Positions 1 through 9,500 of a stretch of 64,000 nucleotides of DNA are shown here, in pieces. The stretch comes from Oscillospiraceae bacterium. GTDB lineage: Bacteria; Bacillota; Clostridia; Oscillospirales; Oscillospiraceae. The stretch is taken from NCBI GenBank assembly GCA_017395935.1, contig JAFQNL010000019.1:186001-250000 (forward strand), given 5' to 3'. Under the pieces are notes generated by a model. That model searched no databases, was not told the origin of the DNA, and saw nothing but the letters and a program-made list of their open reading frames with translations. Position numbers and translations under genes: made by a program. Within the stretch, counting starts at the first letter, position 1. The number at the start of each line of letters is the position of its first letter.

Positions 1-2706
1 CTTGGCAAATACAAGCTGGATATCGTAGCCAACAAGTTAAGCCTGCCCGAATTTAACCATCACCGGGCATCTGACGATGCAGCTACGGTAGCCTATATGC
101 TTGTGCCGTTCCGAAAGACACTGGCGGATATGAACGTGACTGCCATTGCAGAGATCAACAATGCTATGCGCTCTATCCGGCACAGCAGCAAGCGCCGCCA
201 GAAGGCACAGCATCTGATCATTCTGGCCAAGAATCAGTCTGGTCTTCGAAATTTGTATAAGCTGATTTCTCTGGCCCATTTGGAACACTTTAAACGTCAC
301 CCCATTATGCCAAAAAGCTTGATTGAAGAGAACCGGGAAGGACTGATTATTGGCTCTGCCTGCGAAGCGGGTGAACTGTTTCAGGCCATTGTGGACCGGA
401 AGAGCTACGATGAACTTAAGCGGATTGCCTCATGGTATGATTTTCTCGAGATTCAGCCTATTTGCAACAATCGATTTTTGATCGAGCAGGGCAAAGCCCG
501 GGATGAAGAGGATCTTCGAAACTTCAACCGGACGGTTCTTCGTCTGGCCAAAGATTTGAATAAACCGTGCTGCGCCACCGGTGATGTTCATTTCCTTGAT
601 CCGGAAGACGAGACTTTCCGACACATTCTTCAGGCAGCCCAAGGCTTCAGTGACGCTGACAAGAATTTGCCCATATACTTCAAGACCACCGATGAAATGC
701 TGGAAGAGTTTGCATATCTGGGCCCGGAAGACTGTTATAAAGTAGTCATTGGAGATACCAACCGGATTGCCAAGTGGTGTGATAATATCCCGCCGCTGCC
801 CAAAGGACTCTTTGCTCCGAAACTTGAGAATTCTGCTCAGGAGCTGGAATATCTGGTCTATTCTAAAGCCCATGAGTTGTACGGCGATGAGCTTCCTCAG
901 GTTGTTCAGGACAGGATAGATCTGGAACTTCCGGGCATTATTCAGCGGAAGTACGACGTGATCTACATGTCTGCTCAGAAGCTGGTGGCCGATTCTCTGG
1001 CCCATGGCTATCTGGTGGGTTCGCGTGGTTCTGTTGGCTCCTCTCTGGTTGCTTTCCTCTCGGGTATTACCGAGGTTAACAGTCTTGCGCCTCACTACCG
1101 CTGCCCCAAATGTAAATTTTCCGACTTCGATGTGGATGTGGTCCGCTATGGCTGCGGCGCGGATCTGCCTGATCGGGACTGTCCGGTCTGTGGGACCAAG
1201 CTGAAGAAAGATGGCTTCAATATCCCCTTTGAAACCTTCCTGGGCTATGGCGGAACTAAGGTGCCTGATATCGACCTGAACTTCTCCGGTGAATATCAGG
1301 CCAATGCCCACCGCTATACGTTTGAGCTCTTTGGTCAAAGCCATGTTTTCCGTGCCGGTACCGTAGGCACTGTGGCCGAGAAGACAGCCTACGGCTATGT
1401 GCTCAAATATATGGAAGAGCGGGGTCTGCAGGCCAATAAGGCAGAGCTTTCCCGACTGGCCTCCGGCTGCGTTGGAATCAAGCGAACCACGGGCCAGCAC
1501 CCCGGCGGTATGGTTGTCATTCCCGGTGACAAGGAAATCTACGACTTCTGTCCCGTCCAGCATCCTGCCGATGACCCCAATACAGATATCATTACTACCC
1601 ACTTTGAATATCACTCCATGGAGGACAACCTGCTTAAGCTGGATATGCTGGGCCATGATGACCCGACTATGATCCGTATGCTGCAGGATATCTCGGGCAT
1701 CGATCCTATCACGATTCCTCTGGATGACAAGGATACTATGTCTATCTTCTGCTCGTCCAAGGTATTGGGCTTTGAGAATGATCCTGTTTTGGGCCCCACT
1801 GGTGCCGTGGCCATTCCTGAGTTCGGAACCGGCTTTACCCGTCAGATGCTCATCGACACTCAGCCTAAAGATTTTAATACGCTCCTTCGTCTCTCCGGAT
1901 TTTCCCATGGTACCGATGTCTGGCTGGGCAATGCAAAGGATCTGATCACTTCGGGCACTGCCACTGTTACCCAGGCGGTTGGCTGTCGTGACGACATTAT
2001 GATCTACCTTATTCAGCAGGGGATCGACCCGCTTAAGTCCTTCAAGTTTATGGAGGCTGTCCGAAAGGGTGTTATTCACAAGGGCAAGCCCTGGCCTGAG
2101 GGAATAGAGGAGGATATGCGCAGTCATGGTATCCCCGAGTGGTATATTGAGTCCTGCCGCAAGATTAAGTATCTCTTCCCCAAAGCCCATGCAGTAGCCT
2201 ACGTTATGATGGCCTTCCGGATTGCCTGGTTCAAGGTTCATGACCCGCTGGCTTTCTATGCGGCCTATTTTTCCGTGCGGGCCAAGGCGGTGGATGCTAC
2301 CTTCATGTTCCGGGGACTGGATGTATGTCTTGACAAGATGACAGAGCTGAAGGCAAAGGAAAAGCGTTCTGAAATTGAGGACAAAACGCTGATTACGCTG
2401 GAGGTTTGCTACGAGTTCTACATCCGTGGCTTTAAGTTTGAACCCATGGACCTCTATCGTTCTGAGGCTGTCAACTATGTTGTAGACAGGGAACAAAAAT
2501 CACTTCGGCCTCCCTTTACCTCCTGCCCCGGTCTGGGAGAGTCCGCTGCCCAGTCCATTGTGGAAGCCAGAAAGACAAAGAGATTCATTTCCATTGAGGA
2601 ACTCAATGCCTCCTGTCCTAAGCTCTCCAAATCCCATATTGATCTGCTGCGCCAGATGGGCGCATTGGATGATCTGCCGGATACCAGCCAGATCACCTTC
2701 TTCTAA
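1..2706 (+). CDS. polC: DNA polymerase III alpha subunit PolC, 5'-truncated by the window
   Basis: Gram-positive replicative DNA polymerase (C-family, with built-in 3'-5' exonuclease). The frame is open from base 1, so the start lies upstream; about 900 codons are present against roughly 1,430 in the B. subtilis protein. The first codons hold the end of the exonuclease domain (HHRASDDA at codons 20-27, the Exo III histidine/aspartate motif). PHP and palm regions follow, then a zinc-binding pair CPKC (1102-1113) and CPVC (1180-1191), and the catalytic PDIDLNFSGEYQ starting near 1264. The protein ends QITFF, a match to the C-terminal beta-clamp-binding motif of PolC. A long open frame on the opposite strand is a codon-bias shadow. 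Confidence 0.97.
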   Translation, partial: LGKYKLDIVANKLSLPEFNHHRASDDAATVAYMLVPFRKTLADMNVTAIAEINNAMRSIRHSSKRRQKAQHLIILAKNQSGLRNLYKLISLAHLEHFKRHPIMPKSLIEENREGLIIGSACEAGELFQAIVDRKSYDELKRIASWYDFLEIQPICNNRFLIEQGKARDEEDLRNFNRTVLRLAKDLNKPCCATGDVHFLDPEDETFRHILQAAQGFSDADKNLPIYFKTTDEMLEEFAYLGPEDCYKVVIGDTNRIAKWCDNIPPLPKGLFAPKLENSAQELEYLVYSKAHELYGDELPQVVQDRIDLELPGIIQRKYDVIYMSAQKLVADSLAHGYLVGSRGSVGSSLVAFLSGITEVNSLAPHYRCPKCKFSDFDVDVVRYGCGADLPDRDCPVCGTKLKKDGFNIPFETFLGYGGTKVPDIDLNFSGEYQANAHRYTFELFGQSHVFRAGTVGTVAEKTAYGYVLKYMEERGLQANKAELSRLASGCVGIKRTTGQHPGGMVVIPGDKEIYDFCPVQHPADDPNTDIITTHFEYHSMEDNLLKLDMLGHDDPTMIRMLQDISGIDPITIPLDDKDTMSIFCSSKVLGFENDPVLGPTGAVAIPEFGTGFTRQMLIDTQPKDFNTLLRLSGFSHGTDVWLGNAKDLITSGTATVTQAVGCRDDIMIYLIQQGIDPLKSFKFMEAVRKGVIHKGKPWPEGIEEDMRSHGIPEWYIESCRKIKYLFPKAHAVAYVMMAFRIAWFKVHDPLAFYAAYFSVRAKAVDATFMFRGLDVCLDKMTELKAKEKRSEIEDKTLITLEVCYEFYIRGFKFEPMDLYRSEAVNYVVDREQKSLRPPFTSCPGLGESAAQSIVEARKTKRFISIEELNASCPKLSKSHIDLLRQMGALDDLPDTSQITFF

Positions 2707-2722
2707 CCGGATATCAACTTTT

Positions 2723-2752
2723 GCGAGCCTGTCTATTGACAGGCTCGCATTT
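2723..2752 (+). terminator. Rho-independent-type terminator after polC
   Basis: A perfect 11-bp stem (GCGAGCCTGTC with GACAGGCTCGC) and a TATT loop begin 17 bases after the polC stop. The T-run that follows is short (ATTTGTGT). It separates polC from the his operon. A TTGACA lies inside the loop and right arm, but I see no convincing -10 at the right distance. Confidence 0.75.
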
Positions 2753-2805
2753 GTGTGGTAGTGTATTAGCGTACTAAAGTATTTGAGCTTTGTGGGAGGA
2801 TCGAC

Positions 2806-3981
2806 ATGAGATATATTCCCAATACACCGGAAGGAACCCGGGATCGTCTGTTTGCCGAGTGTCAGCAGCGAAGAGAGATTGAGACTGCGCTGACCGGTCT
2901 TTTTGCCAGACGGGGCTATAGTGAGATAATTACGCCGGAAGAAGAATTCTATGATCTCTTTACCGGTTCCGGCTCTGCGATGGAACAGGAAGAGATGGTC
3001 AAGCTGATTGACCGGTCGGGAAAGATCTGCGTACTTCGCCCTGACTGTACTACACCCATTGCCCGGGTGGCTGCTACCAGACTGAAGGATATGCCCTTTC
3101 CTCAGCGATTCTTCTATGACCAGACGGTTTACCGCTCAGGTCAGGAGCATATGGGTCAGCTTCGGGAGATTCCTCAGTGCGGTATCGAGTTGATCGGTGC
3201 CAAAGGGGAACGAGCCGATCTGGAAGTGATCGCTACCGCCGTTGACGCGCTCCGAGCCTGTGGACTGGAGCAGTTTCATATTGAACTGGGCCATGCGGAT
3301 ATTTTTCCTGCCCTTGCAAGTCAGCTGTCCATGACCAGAGAAGAGCTGGAGCGGATGCGCAGCCTGATTGAGGGCAAGAACTATGCGGCTCTTAATGACT
3401 TTCTCGGTCGGTTCGGGGAGCAGCCCGGCTGTCAGGCTCTTCAGCGGCTGGCCTATCTCTTCGGTGGTGCTGAGGTGCTGGACGAGGCAGAGGCACTGGC
3501 TGGCCCATTGCCTGCTATCAGCTATCTGCGTCGCCTCTATCAACTGCTGGATCAGTCCGGCTACGGACGCTATATCCGCTTTGATTTGGGTTTGGTCCAT
3601 CATTTGGACTATTATACAGGACCTGTATTTCGTGGCTATGCCGAGGGTGCCGGCGAAGCGGTGCTCAGCGGCGGACGCTATGATCAGCTCTGCGGCGTTT
3701 TTGGACGCTCTGCCGCGGCGGCTGGATTTGCTATTCATGTAGATGCCGTTGGGCGTTGCCTGCCAGAGCCTGTGCCGGCCAAAGTTTCCTCTATGGTCTG
3801 GCATCCTGATGAATTGTTTACAATGGCGCTGCGCTATGTAGAAAGCTGTACGCCCGGCAGCTGTGAACTGTCCACCTGCGCCACTCTGGAAGATACAATT
3901 CAATTGGCAAATGAGCGGGGAATCCGTAAGCTGGTGATTCTCTCGCCCGGAAAAGTTGAGGAGGTGGATATCGGTGAGTGA
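2806..3981 (+). CDS. hisZ: ATP phosphoribosyltransferase regulatory subunit HisZ
   Basis: HisZ is a catalytically inactive histidyl-tRNA-synthetase paralogue that forms a hetero-octamer with short-form HisG and gives it activity and histidine feedback control. The 391-residue protein has the class II synthetase core (PNTPEGTRD at the N-terminus, a FFYDQTVYR region, and RFDLGLVHHLDYYTG near residues 260-275) but stops where the tRNA anticodon-binding domain of HisS would begin. The start has GGGAGGA 6 bases upstream. It is the first gene of a tightly packed his operon and overlaps hisG by 8 bases. The adjacent short hisG supports HisZ over a second HisS. Confidence 0.93.
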   Translation: MRYIPNTPEGTRDRLFAECQQRREIETALTGLFARRGYSEIITPEEEFYDLFTGSGSAMEQEEMVKLIDRSGKICVLRPDCTTPIARVAATRLKDMPFPQRFFYDQTVYRSGQEHMGQLREIPQCGIELIGAKGERADLEVIATAVDALRACGLEQFHIELGHADIFPALASQLSMTREELERMRSLIEGKNYAALNDFLGRFGEQPGCQALQRLAYLFGGAEVLDEAEALAGPLPAISYLRRLYQLLDQSGYGRYIRFDLGLVHHLDYYTGPVFRGYAEGAGEAVLSGGRYDQLCGVFGRSAAAAGFAIHVDAVGRCLPEPVPAKVSSMVWHPDELFTMALRYVESCTPGSCELSTCATLEDTIQLANERGIRKLVILSPGKVEEVDIGE

Positions 3982-4615
3982 ACGTCTGCGAATTGCCCTG
4001 ACCAAGGGGCGCCTGCAGGAGCAGAGTGTAGCCCTCTTTGAACGCGCGGGTCTGGACTGTACTCCGATCCATCATCCGGGTCGGCGGCTGATACACGCCC
4101 TGCCCGATTATCCTCTGGATGTGGTGCTGGCAAAAGGCCCCGATGTAATTACCTATGTGGAGCATGGTGTCTGCGACCTGGGCATTGTGGGTAAGGACAC
4201 GATACTGGAAAAGGGCGGCTCCTTCTATGAAGTGCTGGATCTTGGCTTTGGCGCCTGCCGATTTGCTCTGGCCGTGCCGGAAGGGAGTGAGTTCTATTCC
4301 GGATACCGTACCAGAACGATTGCCTCCAAATACCCTGCGATTACGCAGAACTTTTTTCGCGCAAAAGGTATGGAGGTTGGCGTGATTAAAATCGAAGGAT
4401 CTGTGGAGCTGGCGCCTATTCTTGGCCTTGCCGACGGAATCGTTGATATCGTAGAGACTGGCGCTACACTCCGTGCCAACGGACTGATCCCTATTGAGAC
4501 GGTAGCAAATGTATCTGCCCGGCTAATTGTCAATACAGCCAGCATGAAACTGCATAAAGAGCAGATCCAGGACTTTATCCTTCGCTGTCAGCGGGAATTG
4601 AGGAAAGAAGTATGA
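3974..4615 (+). CDS. hisG: ATP phosphoribosyltransferase catalytic subunit HisG (short form)
   Basis: Catalyses the first committed step of histidine synthesis, joining ATP and PRPP. I chose the GTG at 3974 because GAGGAGG (3958-3964) sits at the right distance; a TTG at 3956 would put the ribosome site inside the gene. That gives 213 residues, the short form that lacks the C-terminal regulatory domain and depends on HisZ. The PRPP-binding signature of the family is present (GLADGIVDIVETGATLRANG, near residue 155), as is DLGIVGKDTI. It overlaps hisZ upstream and shares ATGA with hisD downstream, which points to translational coupling. Confidence 0.95.
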   Translation: MSERLRIALTKGRLQEQSVALFERAGLDCTPIHHPGRRLIHALPDYPLDVVLAKGPDVITYVEHGVCDLGIVGKDTILEKGGSFYEVLDLGFGACRFALAVPEGSEFYSGYRTRTIASKYPAITQNFFRAKGMEVGVIKIEGSVELAPILGLADGIVDIVETGATLRANGLIPIETVANVSARLIVNTASMKLHKEQIQDFILRCQRELRKEV

Positions 4616-5886
4616 TTAGAATCGTTAAGGCAGACGGCAGTACGGAGCAGCAATTGATCGCTGATCTGAAGGCTCGGGCTGCAGCTGTTAATCAGGACGT
4701 CGACCGGGCAGTGGCTGCCATTATGAACGATGTCCGCATCCGGGGCTATGAAGCAGTCCGGGATTACTCAATTAAATTTGACCGAAGTGAACCCTATGAG
4801 ATCACAAAGCAACAGCTGGAGCAGGCATATCTCGCCTGCGACCGCCAGCTGATCCACGCCATGGAACACGCCGCGGCTAACATTCGTGACTACAACGAGA
4901 AACTGGCCGCCAAGAGCGAGGAATGGCTCTCGCCTGACGGAGGTAGGGTTGGCCGGATCGTTCGTGGCCTTTCACGGGTGGGTATCTATGTTCCCGGCGG
5001 AACGGCGGCCTATCCCAGCAGTGTTCTGATGAATGCTGTACCGGCCAAAGTGGCCGGGGTGGGGGAGATCATTATGGTGACGCCTCCTACTGAGAATCTG
5101 AACACAGCAGTGCTTGCCGCAGCCAAAATCGCCGGCGTAGACAGAGTGATTGCTTTGGGTGGCGCTCAGGCAGTAGCTGCCCTTACCTATGGTGCCGACT
5201 GGATCCCTCAGGTAGATAAGCTGGTTGGTCCGGGCAATGCTTTCGTAGCCGCCGCCAAGCGCATGGCCTACGGAACACTGGATATTGATATGGTAGCCGG
5301 GCCTTCCGAAGTGCTGGTCATTGCCGACCGGACAGCCGACCCGCGGTTTGTGGCTGCTGATCTGCTCAGTCAGGCAGAGCATGACCGGTTGGCATCGGCA
5401 TGGCTTATGACTGACTCTATGGAATTGGCGCTGGCGGTGGATCAGGAGATGATTCGTCAGACTGGATATCTTTCCCGAAGCGATATCATGGAAGAATCAG
5501 TAGAGCGCTTTGGTGCCGCCATTGTCTGCGATGACCTCTCTGCCTGTGCGGCGATTGCCAATCAGGTGGCTCCTGAGCATCTGGAGATCGTCACGGAAGA
5601 TCCCAGAACGCTGCTTCCTGAGATCCGTAATGCCGGTGCGGTCTTTCTGGGTCCTTGGTCGCCTGAACCGCTGGGTGACTATCTGGCAGGCCCTGACCAT
5701 GTTCTTCCCACCAGCGGTACCGCCCGCTTCTTCTCCCCTCTGAGTGTGGAGGCGTTTCAGAAGAGCATGTCTGTTATCCAGTTTGACCGGGAAAGTCTGC
5801 TGTCCATTGGTCGGGAGATTATAACCTTCGCCCAGTCAGAGAAGCTGACTGCCCACGCAAATTCTATTCAAGTACGTTATCAGTGA
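4612..5886 (+). CDS. hisD: Histidinol dehydrogenase HisD
   Basis: Oxidises L-histidinol to L-histidine in two NAD-dependent steps, the last reactions of the pathway. The 424-residue protein has the usual length. It carries YVPGGTAAYPSSVLMN in the NAD-binding region, the zinc-ligand motif LLSQAEHDR, the catalytic VAPEHLEI Glu-His pair and the C-terminal GPDHVLPT. Its start overlaps the hisG stop (ATGA). Confidence 0.97.
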   Translation: MIRIVKADGSTEQQLIADLKARAAAVNQDVDRAVAAIMNDVRIRGYEAVRDYSIKFDRSEPYEITKQQLEQAYLACDRQLIHAMEHAAANIRDYNEKLAAKSEEWLSPDGGRVGRIVRGLSRVGIYVPGGTAAYPSSVLMNAVPAKVAGVGEIIMVTPPTENLNTAVLAAAKIAGVDRVIALGGAQAVAALTYGADWIPQVDKLVGPGNAFVAAAKRMAYGTLDIDMVAGPSEVLVIADRTADPRFVAADLLSQAEHDRLASAWLMTDSMELALAVDQEMIRQTGYLSRSDIMEESVERFGAAIVCDDLSACAAIANQVAPEHLEIVTEDPRTLLPEIRNAGAVFLGPWSPEPLGDYLAGPDHVLPTSGTARFFSPLSVEAFQKSMSVIQFDRESLLSIGREIITFAQSEKLTAHANSIQVRYQ

Positions 5887-5896
5887 GGTGTTTTCT

Positions 5897-6475
5897 ATGG
5901 CAAGAATTGCATCTATTCAGCGTGTGACCAAAGAAACCCAGATTGACCTCTCTCTTGATCTGGAGGGCGGTGAGGTGAGCATCTCTACCGGCATTGGCTT
6001 TTTTGACCATATGCTGACTGCCTTTGCGTTCTATGCCCGGATCGGCCTGAAGCTTCAGGTCAAAGGCGATCTCTACGTCGATGGCCACCATGCTGTGGAG
6101 GATACTGGCATTGTTTTGGGTCAGGCCATGAAAGAAGCGCTGGGTGATAAAAAGGGAATTCGCCGGTTTGGTTCCTGCTTTGTTCCAATGGACGAGGCAC
6201 TGACCTTCACCGCTCTGGATTTTTCCAATCGGCCCTATCTTGTCTTTGATGCCCCTATGCCGCAAGAGCGAATTGGCAGCTACGATAGCTGCCTGACGAT
6301 TGAGTTCATGCGTGCCTTTGCCTTTAATGCCGGAATCACCCTGCACCAGAAATGTCACTACGGGTCCAATGCCCATCATATTACCGAAGGACTCTTCAAG
6401 AGTCTGGGTATGGCAGTCCGTGACGCGGTGAAAGTGGAAGGGGAGGGCGTTACCTCCACCAAGGGAATGCTGTAA
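5897..6475 (+). CDS. hisB: Imidazoleglycerol-phosphate dehydratase HisB
   Basis: Manganese-dependent dehydratase converting imidazoleglycerol phosphate to imidazole acetol phosphate. ATG 5897 is chosen over GTG 5888 because GTGAGGTG lies just upstream of it. At 192 residues it is the stand-alone dehydratase, without the histidinol-phosphatase domain of the enterobacterial fusion, so another enzyme must supply the phosphatase. The two metal-binding motifs are present: DGHHAVED (near residue 62) and NAHHITE (near residue 160). Confidence 0.96.
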   Translation: MARIASIQRVTKETQIDLSLDLEGGEVSISTGIGFFDHMLTAFAFYARIGLKLQVKGDLYVDGHHAVEDTGIVLGQAMKEALGDKKGIRRFGSCFVPMDEALTFTALDFSNRPYLVFDAPMPQERIGSYDSCLTIEFMRAFAFNAGITLHQKCHYGSNAHHITEGLFKSLGMAVRDAVKVEGEGVTSTKGML

Positions 6476-6487
6476 GGAGAGAGAACA

Positions 6488-7096
6488 ATGGGGTATACTG
6501 CCATCGTTGATTATGGCGTAGGTAATTTGATGAGCGTGGAAAACGCCATGAATTATCTGGGCTTTGAAACCCGGATTACCAGCGACGCTGACGACTTTGA
6601 ACGGGCTGACGCTGTAATCCTGCCGGGTGTAGGCGCGTTTCCGGACGCCTGGGAGAAGCTATCCGGCCCCGGGCTTGATCGGATCCTGCGCCGTGAGGCG
6701 GAGCGAAAGCCCATTCTGGGTATCTGTCTGGGGATGCAGCTGCTCTTTCAGCGGGGGGAAGAAGTGAGACCCTCCCCGGGGCTTGGCTTTGTTCGTGGGC
6801 CGGTAGAGCGCATTCAGACTGATCTGAAGCTGCCTCATATTGGATGGAACAGTCTGCGCTTCCGAAACAATTCTCCGCTGTTCGAGGGGTTGGGAGATGA
6901 CTCCTATGTCTATTTCGTCCATACCTTCTGCGGACGGGCCGAAGATCCCCGTCAGGTCATCGCAGTGACTGATTATGGGACAGAGGTAGTGGCAGCCGTT
7001 CAACATGGCAATGTGTTTGGAACTCAGTTTCATCCCGAGAAATCGGGCGAAGTGGGACTGATCATGCTGCGCAATTTCGGGAGGCTGAACCGATGA
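6488..7096 (+). CDS. hisH: Imidazole glycerol phosphate synthase glutaminase subunit HisH
   Basis: Class I glutamine amidotransferase that releases ammonia from glutamine and channels it to HisF. The nucleophile elbow GICLGMQLLF (Cys near residue 80) and the His-Glu of QFHPEKSG (near residue 180) complete the Cys-His-Glu triad; YGVGNLMSVENA is the expected N-terminal signature. It has 202 residues, typical for the family, and overlaps hisA by an ATGA. Confidence 0.96.
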   Translation: MGYTAIVDYGVGNLMSVENAMNYLGFETRITSDADDFERADAVILPGVGAFPDAWEKLSGPGLDRILRREAERKPILGICLGMQLLFQRGEEVRPSPGLGFVRGPVERIQTDLKLPHIGWNSLRFRNNSPLFEGLGDDSYVYFVHTFCGRAEDPRQVIAVTDYGTEVVAAVQHGNVFGTQFHPEKSGEVGLIMLRNFGRLNR

Positions 7097-7812
7097 TCAT
7101 TTTACCTGCTATTGACTTAAAGGATCAGAAAGTGGTCCGACTCTATAAAGGCGACTTTGGCACCGTCCATCAGGTGGCGCAGGATGCCCTGGAGACCGCC
7201 CAAAGCTTCTATAATGCCGGAGCTCGCTTTCTCCATATGGTGGACCTGGACGGCGCTAAGAGCGGCCAGAGAGTGAATGCCGGTATTGTCTCGCTGGTTG
7301 CTCGGGAGTGCGGCATGAAGGTTGAGCTGGGCGGGGGAATCCGTTCTATGAAGGATCTGGAAGAAGTTGACGCTATGGGCGTTGCCCGCATGGTCATCGG
7401 CTCCGCTGCCGTCAGCGATCCCGATCTGGTGCGGGCTGCTGTAGCGCGTTATGGAGACAGAATTGCGGTTGGCATTGACACAAAAAACGGCCGGGTGCGC
7501 ACTGCCGGGTGGGTGGAAGATTCCGGGCTGGACTACCTTGTGTTTGCAAAGCAGATGGAGCAGCTGGGTGTCGGTACCATTATCTTTACCGACATCGACA
7601 CAGACGGAGCCCTTTCCGGGCCCTCCTATGCCCGGCTTTCTGCCCTGCAAAAAGCGGTCTCCTGCCGAATCATTGCGTCTGGAGGTGTCAGCTGCAATCA
7701 GGATATTGAGCAGCTGAACAGAATGGGGCTCTACGGCGCGATTATTGGAAAAGCCTATTACGCAGGAACAATAGATCTTGCTCAGGCTGTGAGAGAGGGA
7801 GGAGAGCAGTAA
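7093..7812 (+). CDS. hisA: ProFAR isomerase HisA
   Basis: Half-barrel-duplicated (beta-alpha)8 enzyme that isomerises ProFAR to PRFAR. The catalytic aspartates are in [17 protein letters not shown] (N-terminus) and [12 protein letters not shown] (middle), with phosphate-binding glycines in [11 protein letters not shown] and ASGGVSC. The 239-residue length is standard. It starts in the hisH stop (ATGA) and its TAA shares a base with the hisF start. In actinomycetes a similar enzyme (PriA) also serves tryptophan synthesis; nothing here suggests that role. Confidence 0.96.
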   Translation: MIILPAIDLKDQKVVRLYKGDFGTVHQVAQDALETAQSFYNAGARFLHMVDLDGAKSGQRVNAGIVSLVARECGMKVELGGGIRSMKDLEEVDAMGVARMVIGSAAVSDPDLVRAAVARYGDRIAVGIDTKNGRVRTAGWVEDSGLDYLVFAKQMEQLGVGTIIFTDIDTDGALSGPSYARLSALQKAVSCRIIASGGVSCNQDIEQLNRMGLYGAIIGKAYYAGTIDLAQAVREGGEQ

Positions 7813-8567
7813 TGCTGGCAAAACGGATTATTCCCTGTCTGGATGTCCGGGATGGTCGAGTGGTCAAGGGCGTCAACTTTGTCAATATCCGGGATGCCGG
7901 AGACCCCGTAGAGCTTGCCCGCCATTACTCCCGACAGGGCGCCGATGAGATCGTCTTTCTGGACATTACCGCGACTCATGAGGAACGCAAAACGGTGGCT
8001 GATGTTGTTAGACGAACAGCTGCTCAGGTTTTTGTCCCTCTGACTGTGGGCGGCGGCATTCGCACTCTGGACGACTTCCAGCAGCTGCTTCGGGCCGGAG
8101 CGGATAAAATCTCTGTCAACTCCGCAGCGGTCAAGGATCCCAGTCTGATCTCCCGGGCAGCTGAGCGTTTTGGCAGCCAGTGCGTTGTGTTGGCTATTGA
8201 CGGAAGGCGCAATGCTGACGGGAAATTTGAGGTGGTCGTGGCCGGCGGACGAATTCCGACCGGTCTGGATGTGGTAGAATGGGCCAAAGAGGGTCAGCGG
8301 CTGGGAGCTGGAGAGATCCTGCTTACCTCCATGAGCGCTGACGGAACTAAGGCCGGCTTTGATCTTGAGATGACAAAAGCGGTGACCGACGCAGTTACAA
8401 TTCCGGTCATTGCCTCCGGCGGATGCGGTTCTCTGGAGCACTTTGCGGAGGTATTTGAAGAGACTGGCTGTGATGCGGCGCTTGCCGCCTCTCTGTTCCA
8501 TTTTGGAGAGCTTACCGTTCCTGAGGTGAAAGAGTATCTCCGCAGTCGGGATATTCCGGTGCGATAG
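7812..8567 (+). CDS. hisF: Imidazole glycerol phosphate synthase cyclase subunit HisF
   Basis: Uses ammonia from HisH to convert PRFAR to imidazoleglycerol phosphate and AICAR. The two catalytic aspartates lie in [14 protein letters not shown] at the N-terminus and [12 protein letters not shown] near residue 175. [11 protein letters not shown] and [11 protein letters not shown] form the phosphate sites. At 251 residues it is normal. It overlaps hisA by one base (TAATG), with GAGGGAGGAG as the ribosome site in the hisA tail. Confidence 0.97.
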   Translation: MLAKRIIPCLDVRDGRVVKGVNFVNIRDAGDPVELARHYSRQGADEIVFLDITATHEERKTVADVVRRTAAQVFVPLTVGGGIRTLDDFQQLLRAGADKISVNSAAVKDPSLISRAAERFGSQCVVLAIDGRRNADGKFEVVVAGGRIPTGLDVVEWAKEGQRLGAGEILLTSMSADGTKAGFDLEMTKAVTDAVTIPVIASGGCGSLEHFAEVFEETGCDAALAASLFHFGELTVPEVKEYLRSRDIPVR

Positions 8568-8581
8568 GGGAGGAGTACACG

Positions 8582-8917
8582 ATGATTGACCTTGATCTGC
8601 TCTTTCAGAAATCCGACCTGATTCCGGTGATCATTCAGGATTGGAAGACCAGAGAGATTCTGATGCTGGGCTTTACCAACCGGGAGGCTGTAGATCTGAC
8701 TCTTAAGACAAAGACAGCCTGGTTCTGGTCACGGAGCCGAAACCAACTCTGGAATAAGGGAGAAAGCAGCGGAAATTACCTTCATGTAAAAAAGATGATT
8801 ACCGATTGCGATACGGATACGTTGCTTTACCTCTGCGACCCGGTGGGTCCCACCTGTCACACCGGGCGGCGCAGCTGTTTCTTCAATGATATTTGGGAGG
8901 CGGAATGCCATGAATAA
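8582..8917 (+). CDS. hisI: Phosphoribosyl-AMP cyclohydrolase HisI
   Basis: Hydrolyses the adenine ring of phosphoribosyl-AMP. The 111-residue protein is the stand-alone enzyme. The metal-site signature is complete: [20 protein letters not shown], followed within 6 residues by SCF, giving the Mg-binding CDxD and the zinc cysteines. GGGGAGGAG-like sequence precedes the start. It overlaps hisE by 8 bases, so cyclohydrolase and pyrophosphohydrolase are separate genes here rather than fused. Confidence 0.95.
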   Translation: MIDLDLLFQKSDLIPVIIQDWKTREILMLGFTNREAVDLTLKTKTAWFWSRSRNQLWNKGESSGNYLHVKKMITDCDTDTLLYLCDPVGPTCHTGRRSCFFNDIWEAECHE

Positions 8918-9245
8918 TACTACCGATACCCTGCGGCAGCTTTATGCCGTCGTTCAGGACAGAAAGCAAAATCCCAGCGAAAATTCCTACACCTGCTACC
9001 TGTTTTCCAAAGGGCTGGACAAGATCCTCAAGAAGCTGGGCGAGGAGTGCTCCGAGACCATTATCGCCGCCAAAAACGGGGATCAGCCGGAAACAGTTGG
9101 AGAGATTTCTGATCTGATCTATCATCTTCTCGTTATGATGGTAAATGAGGGGATCCCTCTGGAAGCGGTCACAGACGAGCTGGATCGCCGCAGCCAGAAG
9201 ATTGGTAATCTGAAGGTTTTCCACCAGACGGACCACAACAGCTGA
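8910..9245 (+). CDS. hisE: Phosphoribosyl-ATP pyrophosphohydrolase HisE
   Basis: All-alpha MazG-type enzyme that removes pyrophosphate from phosphoribosyl-ATP (second step of the pathway). ATG 8910 is preferred over an upstream in-frame codon because GGGAGGCGG lies 6-7 bases before it. The metal-binding E-x-x-E ... E-x-x-D pattern is visible (EECSETIIAAK, then GEISDLIYH). Last gene of the operon, ending 45 bases before a terminator. Confidence 0.94.
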   Translation: MNNTTDTLRQLYAVVQDRKQNPSENSYTCYLFSKGLDKILKKLGEECSETIIAAKNGDQPETVGEISDLIYHLLVMMVNEGIPLEAVTDELDRRSQKIGNLKVFHQTDHNS

Positions 9246-9289
9246 CTGAAGAGAATGCTAGGTCAGTATCTAATTAGAGAGATCAAGCA

Positions 9290-9338
9290 AGGACAACCGC
9301 CTGCAATAGCTTTACTGCTGTGGCGGTTGTCCTTACTG
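9290..9338 (+). terminator. Terminator of the his operon
   Basis: An 11-bp stem (AGGACAACCGC, 9290-9300, with GCGGTTGTCCT, 9323-9333) and a 22-base loop are followed by TACTGTTATATTT. Confidence 0.75.
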
Positions 9339-9500
9339 TTATATTTGGTTGTCTTTCAACGCTATCATATGGGCTCCGGATATTAAACCGCAGCAATCAG
9401 TTTTGTCACTTTCGAAAAAAGGATTACAAAATAGATAAGGTATGGATTTTTTAGACGAGCTGTGGTATTCTGTCAGCAGACAGAGAAAGGGGAGAGCGCT

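Noticed and set aside
430-2496. 688-codon open frame antisense to polC
   Set aside because: It mirrors the third-codon-position bias of polC, has no ribosome site and no family resemblance.
2736-2764. TTGACA in the polC terminator as -35 of the his operon
   Set aside because: The hexamer 17 bases downstream is TAGTGT, a poor -10, and the TTGACA lies inside the terminator stem-loop.
3956-3973. TTG 3956 as the start of hisG
   Set aside because: It would place the GAGGAGG ribosome site inside the coding region; GTG 3974 has correct spacing.
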